This document shows positions 10,611 to 23,326 of a stretch of 64,000 nucleotides of DNA, piece after piece (the first letter of the stretch is position 1; the number at the start of each line of letters is the position of its first letter). Under the pieces are notes generated by a model that worked only from the letters and a program-made list of their open reading frames with translations, was not told where the DNA came from and searched no databases. Source of the stretch: Strongylocentrotus purpuratus (taxonomy: Eukaryota; Echinodermata; Echinoidea; Camarodonta; Strongylocentrotidae); the NCBI RefSeq assembly GCF_000002235.5, contig NW_022145601.1, forward strand, positions 4,647,563 to 4,711,562, given 5' to 3'. Position numbers and translations under genes: made by a program.

Positions 10611-12718
10611 GTTTCTAATTATTATATTATTGTTGATGAATCCTAAATCATAATTATCGTTATTTCTTAATGGATGCATGCTTTTTGTTGCTTAATAAGG
10701 TAAAGAAAAGTAAATTACATTCACGAACAAAATTTGGTTATTTGCACTTATCTTTTCGGTCATTTCTTTTCACAAAGGTGAGAGGTCTAAACATCATGAA
10801 GGGCTTCCCCTTCTCTTCCTTCAGCTTCGCCCACCTTCTCTTCATTTTCATTTTTACATAAGTTACATGTATAATCGATATGTATCCTCTGTCATTTTCT
10901 CTCTGTCTCTATGTGGCGGCGCTTGGGACATGAAGGAAAATCTGACCCCAGTTAAATACAATGTATCTGCCACCCTCCAATATAGGAAGAAATCATTTTC
11001 ACTTCATCTTTTTCTTCTTGTTGTCCTTCTCCATCTGATTTGTTTATTTTGGTTCATATGTATTGACTCTTTTTCCATAGGGATAACAGATTATATTTGC
11101 ACTTTACACACTGTAAGACGCAGGGCATTTTCTCACTCTGAATGGGGAGAAAATTAATGTTCCGTTGACGCTTTTCCTTGCCGCCAGTGCGCCCATACAC
11201 TTTTACAATTCTCCTTCCGCAAGTTCATACACACGCATGCAAAATCAGTGGCGTACGTAATGAGCCAAACATTTTGAGGGAGCTGAGCCAGAAAGGGCTC
11301 CGGTGTCAATCCGTTTGATGGCGGGAGGGGGGGGGGGGGGGTACATCCGCCCTTTCCTGAAATAAGAAGTTAATGCGCATATTCCATTCCATAAACATTT
11401 CACAGTATAGCAACTCCGTTGGTTAATTACATATTTTATTTAAAAAATGTCACGCTTTGAACTACAGAACTGTACCTTATCCTTTTTATTCATATTGGAT
11501 AGGCAGCGTTAAATATCATTTACTTTGGGCGAACTTCCACTTTCGGGGAAGGAGGCTCAGTCCTCTCAATCCTTTCTAAATATGTTATAACAACGGCTCA
11601 ATTTTTTTCATTTGTTTATTTTACAGTCAAATTATTATTAATAGTAAAACTTTTCATTCTAGCCGACCTCATAATCTAAATATTGTGTCACATCGTTTTG
11701 TAGAATTTTAACTCATTATTTATATATACAAATAATGCTCATTTAAATGTTTTTCAAAAATAATTATTTATGGGAAGGGAGACCGCTTACAAAACTTCAT
11801 GCAGATATGCCCCATAGTCTACCCGGAATCGCCGCATCTTTTTGCAGTAATATTTCACTCATCTTCCCTCAGTTTGGAAAGATGATATTTCATAAGCCTA
11901 TAGTGAAGGTAGGGTATGAGAGGGGTTCCCCTTTTCTTTTCAGGAAATTTTGATATTTGAAAACAAAGAGTTGCAATCAGAAGACATAGGAGAGGAGAGT
12001 TACTATGAAAATTTAGCCATTTATATGTTTTAAGAAACAATTTTTAGGTCCCCTGTACATATTACACAATAGGACTTACAAAGTAGTTGGATAATGGCTT
12101 GATTGTATATATTATAATTACGTCATAGTACCAAGCGTATCAATATCAAAGAAATTTAAAGGGGTTGACCAAAAAATAACACCAACCGGCCCCTCGCCGA
12201 AATTAGAAGACTTTGCATGTTACATGATATCAAACTTGCATCATAGCGACCCCCCCCCTTTAATGGTATATAGGGTAGGTGCAGAGAACTGGAGACCCTT
12301 AAGCACATTTACATAATTTACATAAACATGAAAAATGTTACACATACAGAAAGTTTTGTACTATCTTCAGCAACTTCTTCTCTTTTATTTGGTAACAAAA
12401 TTGAGGGCATGTAACTGATTAATAAGATAACAATGGTTAATACAGTCAGCACCAAAGGTCTCTTATTACCTGCATGTGCAGATAATAAGGGAAAGTTACA
12501 AATCAAGACATTTTAAATACAATTTGAAAGAAAATTTGATTTTTATGGTTAGTTCAAACACTTTTTGAAAGAGATAAATGCAGCCAATGAACTTAGTGTA
12601 ATTTTGAAACAATTTTAAAACAATGTGGCCAAAAATATTTCTGTACATGGACAATTAACCAACCAGCATCGGGTCATTGACTGTCCTCGGCATACTCGAC
12701 ATTCACAACAAACGATCC

Positions 12719-13018
12719 CCATCTCTCTCTCTCTCCCTCTTTCTCTCTCTTCAAACTTCTCTCCTTCTTTTTTTCTGTTACCCTTCCCTTTCCTCTCTTC
12801 TAGCATGTACTTGTATGATTATTATTGTTGTCTCGCGAAATCTGACTCTCTTAATTTTCATTAATGTATTACATGTAACTGGAAATAATATGTTTATTTA
12901 ATTATGACCATTCCATTCCCTGCTCTCTCACTCTATATATCTCTCTCTCTCTCCTTCTTTCTCTCTTTGTACATCCCCTTTTCTCCCACCCCCCCTCTCT
13001 CTCTACTCCATTCGATTT
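12719..13018 (+). repeat. Polypyrimidine (CT)n tracts
   Basis: Two CT-rich segments (about 12719-12805 and 12915-13018), separated by ordinary sequence. They resemble the CT tracts that precede each later LRR exon, but no LRR exon follows them here. They may be the remains of a lost array unit or independent low-complexity sequence. Confidence 0.7.
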
Positions 13019-15099
13019 ATCACTCTCACTTTCATGAGCCATATACCTTCCCCTGCTCTTGTATATCTTCTGCTAATACATCCTATCACGTAATGTACAT
13101 AAACGAACACAATATAATTCTGCTGTATTGTCTTTATGTTACAGATTTATTTACTATGTTTCGTAATACTATTGTACATGTATATACATTACATCACTGT
13201 TCCTTTGTAAATTGACCCTCTCAGCCTTGTGCTGCTGGTCGATCATTATATACCAATAAATGAATAATGATAATAATAATAATAAATCTTGGACCTGGTG
13301 TCCCCCATTACCTGCACACATTTCTGATCAGACACCTTTCATAATGTGCTGTGCAACACCCATTTAGAACATACAATGGCCATAAGTTTTTTTGTGATGG
13401 TTGCCACACTTCATAAACTTCATTTTAAAACTACTTTTTAAGAGCCACCCCTAACTATCTGCATACATCACAACATTCAGTGAAAATTGTGTTTTTATAT
13501 CAGAGCAATTGGTTACCTTGGTCAATTTTGCCAATTTCCTCGGAGAAAGAGCACATTGTAGTCTGTCTTCGAAATGAATTGGATATATGCAGTAGTGATG
13601 TTAAAGGCCAAAAATGGCGCTATAGCAATATTGGAGCCAACACGAACAGACAGTGATTGGTTTAAGCTTGGTGGTCTCCAATTCCCTGCGGTCTCCGATT
13701 CCCTGCACCTACCCTATACCTTATTTACGTTTTCTAATTTGAAACTTTGCATTAAGAACTTTTTTTGGCCTCACAGGTAATTAATCAAAGTCTGACCTCA
13801 ATGTTCACACCTTCTCTCCTATCTCATGGCGATACTCATTGTTAATTAACCAAGTAGATAATTATTCTGATTTCGGGGGAATGCACCAATTCGTAAAACA
13901 TGTTATGAATGTATTCATGTGCAGGGGAGCAGCAGCGCCGAGCTCTATGAATTTCTAACCGAATACATGAATGGCTGTTTCTGTTTGGTTAGGAATTATT
14001 AAAGGTAGTCAAATAATTGAGTTTTGAGTATTTTGTCGCAAATTTTCTAACGATTTAAAAGCCAAACTTAAAAATTATAGAGAAGAGGCAACTGGATTTG
14101 CATCTCTTGATAAATATAAATCCCAATATAAAATGCTGGAAGCCGTTCTTATGTAAAACTGGAAAGGCGGTCTTTAATTATGATCATGATTGAACATAAT
14201 TACCCATCATTTACAGCTGTATACCAGTGTTATTACAACATTGAACACGATGAGCAAGTAACAGTCTATCATATTGAAATCATATAACTGTAACTGTCAA
14301 ATTAACAAGGGGGAGAAGGTAAAATAACAATCGCCCACCGTCCTACCCCACCCCCGGCGACGTAAATAAGTGTCAAAAAGAGAATTTCTCGATGAAACGC
14401 ATGGATCACCATTGCCTCAATAAATATATAATTATATATAAATAATGTTGTCGATTTTATGAGGTTGTTCAACATACAATTAATTAAATTAAATAATTAT
14501 GGGGAGGGTGTGCTAATAATAGATTACATCGTAAATAGTATAGTAGAATGTGCTTGTTTTATTCTTCACATGATCTTACAAAATATTTTGATCAGCCAAA
14601 CCTCGGAAAACATAATTGATTTGGCATCAGTCCAAAATCCCAACTGTCCGTGACAGGTCCGCCACTGCACTCGTTATTTAATAACTGGCAAATGCGAAAC
14701 GGTACTGTTGTGCAACTTACTTCTACAATATTGACGAATGAGAGTTTAACTGGAAAAGTAATCAATTTAACTGACAATGTACCAGGTTATGCATATTGAG
14801 AAGGTCAAGCATTATGATCAATACCTACATGTATACAGCATAGTAACTAATGAATACATAAATATTCACCTGAAAATAGGTTCATAAGATAAGGAAACGA
14901 GAAAGAATTTTTCTGCTGTGCATAATGTCGTAAGTAAACTGAAAAGCCATTTATTTTTCTCCCTTCAGAGAAATGTCATATCTGAATATTTTACTTCAGC
15001 ATGTTGTATGAAGTATAATTAATTTTTTGGTCTTTATTACTACACGTCGATTTTGTACTTTTGTGAATCATCTAGGTTTTTTTAATCGTATTTCTCGAC

Positions 15100-15225
15100 A
15101 TGGAAATACATGGTTTTGACGCTAACGTAACCGGCACCAGTGACGGCACCACTGCCGGGAGCTCCGGCGCGGCCGAGAAGGACCAGCGGCAGAAAAAGGG
15201 CCGTAAGAACGGCGATATAACCTGA
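15100..15225 (+). CDS. Small GC-rich open frame, possibly the 3' end of a retrocopied or captured exon
   Basis: ATG to TGA, 41 codons, with GTSDGTTAGSSGAAEKDQRQ and then KKGRKNGDIT. The local GC content and GC-ending codons differ sharply from the AT-rich surroundings, with an abrupt start near 15118 and end near 15225. This looks like the tail of a conserved coding exon moved here. No domain is recognised and no splice sites fit the NLR frame, so function is not assigned. Confidence 0.3.
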   Translation: MEIHGFDANVTGTSDGTTAGSSGAAEKDQRQKKGRKNGDIT

Positions 15226-16154
15226 CTGACTGAGTAATTGAAGCATTACTCACTAGTTGAGTTGGAGCGATGTACTCACAACATTAGGCAAAATAACTCA
15301 ATTATTTAAAATACTCATTTGCCATGTCACTATAATGTCAAATTAACAAAACTCATTCCTGTGCGTTATTAATATCAATTTAATGAGTTAATTCATTAAG
15401 TTAAGTGTGTCACTATAGTGTCAAAGTTGATTTGCCTATTTGAGTAAGATTACCCAAATATTTTTTGTGTGTGTATATGTTCATTGTAAATACACAGATA
15501 TTTGTATTCTGCTTGATCTCTCTTTTCCAATAATCTATAGTTCATAACATTTATTTGTCTTTTTATCTACATGTATCAGTCAAGAGCACTCTCAAATTAA
15601 TGAAAATAGTTTGGTTATGTTGACAATGAAAACAAGACCGGTGAATTGAATGAAATTTCGTGTCATAATGATATAAGAACATATAATAGCGTGTTTTAAA
15701 AGCACGTAGTCTACAAAGAGTTGTTCGCATTATATATATATATATTGAAAATGTAAATTTTGTCAATAGCCAAAGGAAATTAGTTCTTCATGTGCATGGT
15801 AAAAGGAAGGATATAACACTTTTATTTTGCTTCAACAGACACGGTCTTTCTTTTCCAACTACTATCATTGATGGCATTTGTATGTCTTTCTTCATCTCGT
15901 CTTTCGTTTCACTTACCACACAACTTGCCTTTTAGGTCTTTTTTCTCTTCATCTCTCTCTCTCTCTCAGTATGTCTCTGTCCATGGCCCGGTCTCTCTCT
16001 CCCACTCTCTTCTGTTTCTTTACCTTGCTTTACAAGTCCAAGTAGAGGAATAATGATGTTACATTAATGACAATGGAAAATATTGATATTAGACATGTCG
16101 TCTCTACTTGATAATACTATTCCCTCCATTCAACCTGTCTTGTCACATCACCAG

Positions 16155-16319
16155 ATTAAGAAGCTAATGCACCAGTACACAGATCTTGGTTCTCATGCAT
16201 CCTCTCATTACGCGAGAGGTCTCTGCTCCATGCCAAATCTTCGATCACTGTATCTGAACGAAGTGAAGCTGAGTGATGAGTTTTACTCAACGATGGCCCC
16301 TGAGGCATCAAAATCAAAG
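16155..16319 (+). CDS. LRR cassette exon A
   Basis: 165 nt, phase 0-0, between acceptor cacatcaccag and donor gtatgc. Two LRRs: IKKLMHQYTDL and MPNLRSLYLNEVKLSDEF. Variable-site residues 7/8/14/33/35/36 are Q, Y, H, Y, N, E. It also differs from its siblings at residue 2 (K), 5 (M), 9 (T) and 49 (P), making it one of the more diverged members. The exon start is chosen at CAG|ATT because that gives an in-phase exon; the open frame upstream is intronic. Confidence 0.8.
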
Positions 16320-16840
16320 GTATGCCAAACATGATTTATATTCAAAATGATTTTTGTTTTGCAAATAATTTTGCATTGTTCAAATTCCACATATGGAAAC
16401 AGAAATTACACATTTTCATGAATTACGAGGACTCTCATATCAATATTATGAATAGTTTGGCTATGCTGACAAGGAAAAAAAGACTGGTCAATGAAATAAA
16501 CTTTGGTTTCATAATGATATAAAAGCATATAAAAGCGGGTTTTAAAAGCACGTATTCTACAAATAGTATTTCACATTCTATATTGAACAATTATTTAAAT
16601 TTTGTCAATAGTCGCATGAAATTAATTCTACATGTCCATGGTAAAGAGACGGATATAACACTTTTATTTTGCCATAACAGACACTGTCTCTCTTCCCCTA
16701 CTATTTATAATTAATGGCATTTGTTTGTCTTTCGTCATCACATCTTTCCTTTCCCTTACCACATCACCTGCTCTTTGGGCCTTTTTTCTCTCTATCTATC
16801 TCTGTCTCTCAGTATGTCTCTGTCTATGACCAGGTCTCTC

Positions 16841-16876
<36 letters not shown>

Positions 16877-16979
16877 CCTGATGTTACATTACTTACAATA
16901 GAAAATATTAAAATTAGACATGTCGTCTATACTTGATAGCATTATTTACTCTATTCAACCGGTCTTGTCTCATCACCAG

Positions 16980-17144
16980 ATTGAGAAGCTAACGCACAGG
17001 CACGCAGATCTGGGTTCTTCTGCATCCTCTCATTACGCGAGAGGTCTCTGTTCCATGCCAAATCTTCGATCACTGTATCTGTACGATGTGAAGCTGAGTG
17101 ATGATTTCTACTCGACGATGGCCTCTGACGCATCAAAATCAAAG
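16980..17144 (+). CDS. LRR cassette exon B
   Basis: 165 nt, phase 0-0, acceptor catcaccag, donor gtatac. LRRs IEKLTHRHADL and MPNLRSLYLYDVKLSDDF. Variable-site residues 7/8/14/33/35/36 are R, H, S, Y, Y, D. It lies 825 bp after exon A. Confidence 0.8.
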
Positions 17145-18038
17145 GTATACCAAACATGATTTCTATTCAAAACGATTTTTGTCCAAATAATTGTTTGCAT
17201 TCTAAAAATTCCACATATAAGATAACTGTTTGTTCATATTTGAATTTTTTTTTTTTTACATATTTTCATTAAGAGTTGAACAAATATCCAGTTGTCTCGC
17301 GAAGTGTAATAAGAAAGAAATCTCACGGCGTTTCGTACGCTGCTGCTGTACTTCGTCAGGTGACAAATATTTTGGTGCGCGGTCGCAATTTATACTTTTT
17401 ACTAACAGTAGTACCGGTATTGATTTTATTTCCGCGATGGACAACATTTTTCGATTTATTTTCATTAGTTAAGAGCACTCTCAAATCAATATTATATCGT
17501 TTGGCTATGCTGACATGGGAAAAAGACCTTTTAATAGAATGATCTTTGGTGTCATAGATATATTATAGCATATCAAAGCGTGTTTTATGAGCACGTTTTC
17601 TACAAATAGTATTTCGCATTCTACATATTGATTTTTTTAAAATAATGTTGTCAATAGTCGCAGGAAATTTTGTTACATGTGCATGGTAAAAATACGGATA
17701 AAACACTATTATTTTGCTTTGACAGACACGGTCTCTCTTTTCCAACTATCTATAATTGATGTCAATTGTTCATCTTTCTTCATCTCGTCTTTCTAATACC
17801 ACACCACTTGCCCTTTGTGCCTTTTTCTCTCCATCGCTCTCTGAATCTCAGTATGTCTATGACCCGGTCTCTCATTCTCTCTCTCTCTCTCTCTTCCTTC
17901 TCTTTCCCTTCCTTTAAAATTCCAAGTAGAGGTGGATAATGTTACATTAATCACATGAAGAATATTTTAGTCAGACATGTCGTCTAGATACTTGATAATA
18001 CTATACACTCTATTCAACCTGTCCTTTCACATCACCAG

Positions 18039-18203
18039 ATTGAGGAGCTAACAAACATGGACGCAGATCTGGGTTCTGCTGCATCCTCTCATTACGCAAG
18101 ATGTCTCTACTCCATGTCAAATCTTCGATCACTGAAGCTGTCCGCAGTGAAGCTGAGTGATGAGTTCTACTCAACGGTGGCCTCTGAGGCAGCAAAATCA
18201 AAG
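18039..18203 (+). CDS. LRR cassette exon C
   Basis: 165 nt, phase 0-0, acceptor catcaccag, donor gtatac. LRRs IEELTNMDADL and MSNLRSLKLSAVKLSDEF. Variable-site residues 7/8/14/33/35/36 are M, D, A, K, S, A. It also departs from framework residues (Asn6, Cys22, Tyr24, Ser27), so it is the most divergent cassette; it is the last one before the 20-kb insertion. The frame is intact. Confidence 0.75.
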
Positions 18204-18670
18204 GTATACCTACATGATTTCTATTCAAAACGATTTTTGTTATGCAAATAATTTTGCATTCTGCAAATTCCACATATATGGTAACTTTTTTTTTTCTTCA
18301 TATTAAATTAAAGAAAATAATTACATATTTGTATTAGTTGCGAGTACTCTCATATCAATATTACAAATAGTTTGGCTATGCTGACAAGGAACAAGAGTCC
18401 TGTAAATAGAATGAACTTTGATGTCATAATGATATAAAAGCATATCGAAGTGTGTTTTAAAGGCACGTATTCTACAAATAATATTTCGCATTCTATATTG
18501 AAAAAACATTTGAATTTTGTAAATAGTCGCATGAAATTAATTCTTCATGTGCATGGTAAAGAGACGGATAAAACACTTTTATTTTGCTTCAAAAAACACT
18601 GACTTTCTTCCAACTATTTAAAATTGATGACAATTGTTTTTCTTTCTTCATCTCGTCCTTTGTTTTTGCT

Positions 18671-20619
18671 CTAACCACGCCCATTTAGTCCGGCAGCAAT
18701 CTCGATATACCTTGTTTTAGGGTCTATATATATTTTTTTGGGATTATAGTTCCTTAGACCATCAATTTAAAGAATTCGATTGCTGGCTCTCTGTCAGCAT
18801 TAAGCAATTTGAGATAAGTAACGTCACACAAAATGTCCGCCAAAATCCGCTTTTTAACCAAAATTAATGATATAAAAAGTGTTTACAGCATTTTCTACTT
18901 ATACATTAAATGGTAGTCAAATATCTTGGATATGAGGTGGCATTTGATAAAAATGCCCGTTTTCAGTGACAGCGTTAAGAAACTAGATTTGTAGTTTTAG
19001 GTAATAGGTTCTTTTATATGAACCTAAACATTACGAACTACCAATACGTATACAGGACTATATCAACTTTAAGTTTGCCTCAAAATCTTGAAATTCGTTT
19101 AAAGGTACTATGTTCCATTTGCAGGCCAAAAAATGAAAAGGTTAAATTCCAACGGCATTTATTAAAAAGACAATACTAATTTAAAAACTCCCTCAAAACA
19201 AAAAGGCTTGAAACTTGCTTGTATTTGGAAATAACGACCATTAGTTATCGAATTGACTTAAGTTATTGCAATCATCTAAGTAATAGTCTGATTTTCAGAC
19301 CTTTTTTATCAAATGGTTGTACGTTTTGTACTGCACAAAGATTCAATAAGTTTAATTCTGGCCATAATAAGTTGTGGGTTATTAATGTAGACAAGTGCTC
19401 ATGTACGTGTTACTCCTCATTTTACATTCACAGTAACAAAATGAAACGGAATACGTTTTTGCGGGTACTTGAGATTTAATAGAGGACGGAATCTTGTTAC
19501 CCTGAATATCAACATCATGACAATAACGACAACTACGACACAAACTTTCCCAACTGAATATAGAATACTCTTACTTTAAACGTTACACTGCTCCAATCCG
19601 CCCCAGGGAAGGACCCGGGTATTACTTTCGAAACTTTGATCAATTTATACAAGTATCTGCACCTGAAAAAACTGGATGGAGCCGGCTTGTCCAATCCAAA
19701 GTACTCTCTGCATCAGGGCCACCAGCAGACAAGAACTTGTGTACAACCCCCACATCCCGTAAATTGGCGACACTGTTTCCTGCATTAAAGATGGCGAACA
19801 GAGTTAACTTTCTCATTTGGAACTGTGAGTACCATAAAGTAGGCTATACGTATAACGCCTCTGCATACAAAGAAGGCAAACAGTTCCACTGCATTAGACA
19901 GGCGAACAGATGCCTAATTTACAGGTGGGTGCATGTTATAAATAAACGACTGGACGGAATGCTTGTTATCATCGGGGCCCAAACCGGAAACCAATCAATA
20001 TTGAGCTCTGCAAGATACAATGGCCAATTAAAATAATCCAATTCGTGTTCTCAAAAACACAACCTTCCCATAAGGTATTTTGCAGCAGTGTGTAATACAC
20101 ATAATAACCTTTATATGTATACACATACACACATATATGCGAAGATGCAAAAATGACAATTTCCCAAACCAAAAGGGGAAAAGGAGTTTGGACGAAGAGT
20201 TGTCATAGTTAATCTATGACAACCCCGTAATCGGTACCACCATCGATTGCGCCCCAGCCCGGGACGGCCCATCGTCACTCGCCATGGACGAGTTCGGCCA
20301 ACATAAAGAATCGCACGCCCTCTTTCGAACTGGCATCCTAAGTGCGACGAAAAAGCCGCCGCGGCGCTAGTGCGGAGACGAAAGAGGTCCCGACCCTTAC
20401 CCCAGGATTGGTTGAAAACCTGCTAAAACTGCAAAGCGGGAAAAAATATCGCAGGAAAGCTCCAACCTGCCAAGCATTGCTTCGACATCAAGATTTACTT
20501 GTCTGAGGTCGATAAACGATTAATAATAATCTGTATGTTAATCACTTGACGCACTATTAATTTCACTGACCACTTAATATTAGTAAAACATACGGTCGAA
20601 TACGCTTGGTAAACGTAAG
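18671..20619. other. Foreign DNA at the left edge of the insertion, mostly unrecognised
   Basis: Begins where LRR-unit homology ends. Includes an open stretch at about 19500-20036 and a 9-bp perfect inverted repeat ttgtcatag/ctatgacaa with a 5-bp loop at 20200-20222. A GC-richer patch (20222-20400) follows, open for about 60 codons with no match. No ends of a known element type were seen. Confidence 0.4.
19500..20036 (+). CDS. Unidentified open frame of about 175 codons (fragment, no ATG start)
   Basis: Open without an ATG at its left end, containing RYTAPIRPREGPGYYFRNFD and EKTGWSRLVQSKVLSASGPP, then NRVNFLIWNCEYHKVGYTYN. Composition looks coding, with few low-complexity runs. It sits in the foreign segment next to the foldback-like element and may be part of an unknown transposon protein. 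It may also be chance. No domain is recognised. Confidence 0.3.
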
Positions 20620-22648
20620 GAGGTGGGAAAACAAATGGGTCAATGTCGCTATTCATAAGGACCGCTATTCATAAGGTCCGCTATTCATAAGGTCCGTTAT
20701 TCAAAAGGACCGCTATTCATAAGGACCGCTTTTCATAATTTGAGAAAAGGGTCATTATTCATAAAGTTCGTTATTCATAAGGACCGCTATTCATAATCAG
20801 AGAAGAGGGTCGGTATTCATAATATGAGAAGAGGGTCGCTATTCATAATGCAAAATCGGGGTCGTTATTCCTAAGGGTCGCTATTCATAATAGGAAATGA
20901 GGGTCACTATTCATAATGCGTACTGAGGGTCTCTATTCATAAGGTTCATTATTCATAAGGGTCGCTATTCATAATAGGAGTAGAGGGTCGCTATTCATAA
21001 TACGAGAAGAGGTTCGCTATTCATAATACGAAATGAGGGTCGCTATTCATATTACATAAAATGAGGGTCGCTATTCATAATATGGTCCCTATTCACAATA
21101 GGAGTAGAGGTTCGCTATTCATAATACGAGCAGAGGTTCGCTATTCATAATAACAGAAGAGGTTCGCTATTTATAATAGGAATAGAGGGTCGCTAATCAT
21201 AATAGAAGTAGAGATTCGCTATTCACAATACGAAATGAGATTCGCTATTCATAATATGAAATGAGGGTCGCTATTCATAATAGGAGTAGAGGTTCGCTAT
21301 TCATAATAAGGATATATTGACTGCTTTGAGAGGCATAGTGGTTTCTATAGGGTCAAGGGAAACTCACAACCTGCTATGACCACAAGGCGCTTGGGTCATA
21401 GCAGGTTGTGAGTTTCCCGAGACCCTATAGAAACAACTATGCCTCGAATATTAAAAGCAGTCAATATATATTTTATATACCGAGAAAAAGGAAAATGTTG
21501 ACTCACCCATTTAGGTTTCCATCTCTTTGAAGTCATGAATATTAACACCAACAATAACTTGTGTACAGTATGAAATCCAACAAGCTGTGCTCCAGTAGAA
21601 CAGGGAATACCAAACACGTTTACACGAACAGTAACTTTTGTGACTAGTACACAAAATGGCGATCGGTCGTCTGCGCTGCGTGGATCGGTAGATTCGTCGC
21701 CTGAATGCAGCGACCAAAATCGAATTGCACTCAAACACCGTTAACGGTATTGCGCATCGGTCATCGCACAAAAGAAACTTATACGGTAACACGTAAACCA
21801 AAATGGGGATCGCAGCAAAATGACGTCACGTTTCACAGCCATGGAAAAAGTGCTATGAAAAATGGATATAAACCGGTAGAGCCGGGAAAAATGACTATGA
21901 ATTTCAATTAGCGGGCATGGTTAAGAACATGACTGCATTTTCAACCAATCAGAAGACAGGATTAGTAAAGAATCTTAAAATGAGGTATATAATATGAAAT
22001 AAGGGCCGCTATTCATAATAGGAGTATGGGGTCGCTATTCATAATAGAAGTAGAGATTCGCTATTCACAATACGAAATGAGATTCGCTATTCATAATATG
22101 AAATGAGGGTCGCTATTCATAATACGAAATGAGGGTCGCTATTTGTAATACGAAATGAGGGTCGCTATTCACAATAGGAGCAGAGGGTCGCTATTCATAA
22201 TATAAGTAGGGATTTGCTATTCATAATAGGAATAGAGGTTCGCTATTCATATTAGAGTCACTATTCATAATACGAAATGAGGGTCGCTATCCATAATATG
22301 AATAGAGGGTTGCTATTTGTAATATGAAATGAGGGTCGCTATTCATAATATAAGTAGGGATTTGCTATTCATAATAGGAATAGAGGTTCGCTATTCATAT
22401 TGGGGTCACTATTCATAATACGAAATGAGGGTCGCTATCCATAATAGGAATAGAGGGTTGCTATTTGTAATATGAAATGAGGGCCGCTATTCATAATAGG
22501 AGCAGAGGGTCGCTATTCATAATAGAAGTAGGGATTCGCTATTCATAATAGGAATAGAGGTTCGCTATTCATAATAGGGTCACTATTCATAATACGAAAT
22601 GAGGTTCGCCTTTCATAATAGGAGTAGAGGATCGCTATTCATAATACC
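20620..22648 (+). repeat. Minisatellite, left arm (+ orientation)
   Basis: Dozens of units of the form gggtcgctattcataata plus a variable tail (cgaaatga, ggagtaga, ggaataga, taagtagg). The first part uses the 16-bp unit gaccgctattcataag. It is interrupted by unrelated DNA at about 21311-21990. The variant tails alternate in blocks, suggesting higher-order duplication. Confidence 0.9.
21311..21990. mobile_element. Insertion inside the minisatellite that begins with a large hairpin
   Basis: 21313-21468 folds back on itself. A 25-bp perfect stem (21357-21381 with 21394-21418) surrounds an 11-nt loop, and further matched arms lie outside it: 14 bp (21341-21354/21421-21434), 10 bp (21330-21339/21436-21445) and 15 bp (21313-21327/21454-21468). 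The remaining 0.5 kb is non-repetitive; frames on the minus strand there have no recognised motif. The whole segment breaks the repeat array and looks like a separate insertion. Confidence 0.6.
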
Positions 22649-23326
22649 TATCATAGTTATTTACGTGCACGCCGGTTCTAACCCTCAAACCAACGGATCC
22701 TGCTTAAAAAGTTAATCTTATCGCATTATACTGGACCAAACATTGGCTAATCGGTGAACTATCATCATCATACCTGCCAGAAGTGATTTGGAGAATATTT
22801 TTGAGCTAGGACATATGTTTTCTATGTGTGCGATCATACTCCGTACGAACCTTGGACACCACCATAGTCCCATGTGTACACGGCATGGAACACTGGACTC
22901 ATGACGACCCATATTGGCAAATTGCAATGGTGAGAAATAGCTATATGACTTATCGATCAACTTTTGTTATATATATATTTTCATAATAATATCTATAATG
23001 TTCTTTCGGTAACTGTGTTAATTTATTATGGGCGTTCCCAACTCAAGCTACGCTTTCCGGGTTTTCGCCTCCTTCCGTATCTGAATTAATTACTGTATAC
23101 TCTATGTTGAAATAATTGTTACATATATCATGTATATATACATTGTGTTTTATATTGTGCTGTTGAGAAGGAAATAAATGTTAATAAATACAAATACAAA
23201 TATATATACTCAATCCTGTTTCTCTCCTTAAACGGATATAAAGTGATATCAAATGGCCAAACAACTGAAGATGAACTCGAGTAAAGGTATTCCTGGTCAT
23301 ACAAACTTCAAATATAAGTTGCCTAA

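Larger units (their letters stand above)
10611..15569. other. Long intron, about 5 kb, mostly unrecognised
   Basis: Non-coding. Contains a 15-base G run near 11327-11341, a C run near 12250, two CT-rich tracts (12.72-13.02 kb), a short TAA repeat at about 13264-13284, and one GC-rich open stretch at 15100-15225. No transposon ends were recognised. Confidence 0.45.
15570..18670 (+). repeat. LRR-exon tandem array, first block (three units)
   Basis: Units of about 0.8-1.06 kb, each holding a 165-nt LRR exon, a segment with atagtttggctatgctgaca, a segment with cttttattttgcttcaacag, a CT-rich tract, and a conserved tail before the next exon. The first unit begins with inter-exon sequence at about 15570, so a preceding exon may have been lost. 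Homology to the units stops near 18670 (gctctaacca), where foreign DNA begins. Confidence 0.85.

Noticed and set aside
10446-10646. 66-codon frame as an independent gene
   Set aside because: It has a non-ATG start and is the LRR exon read through its donor.
12904-13215. 103-codon frame rich in Ser and Leu
   Set aside because: Arises from CT repeats (TCT, CTC codons), not a real protein.
21396-21801. Minus-strand frames of 96-112 codons beside the hairpin
   Set aside because: Two overlapping frames with no motif; probably chance within the insertion.
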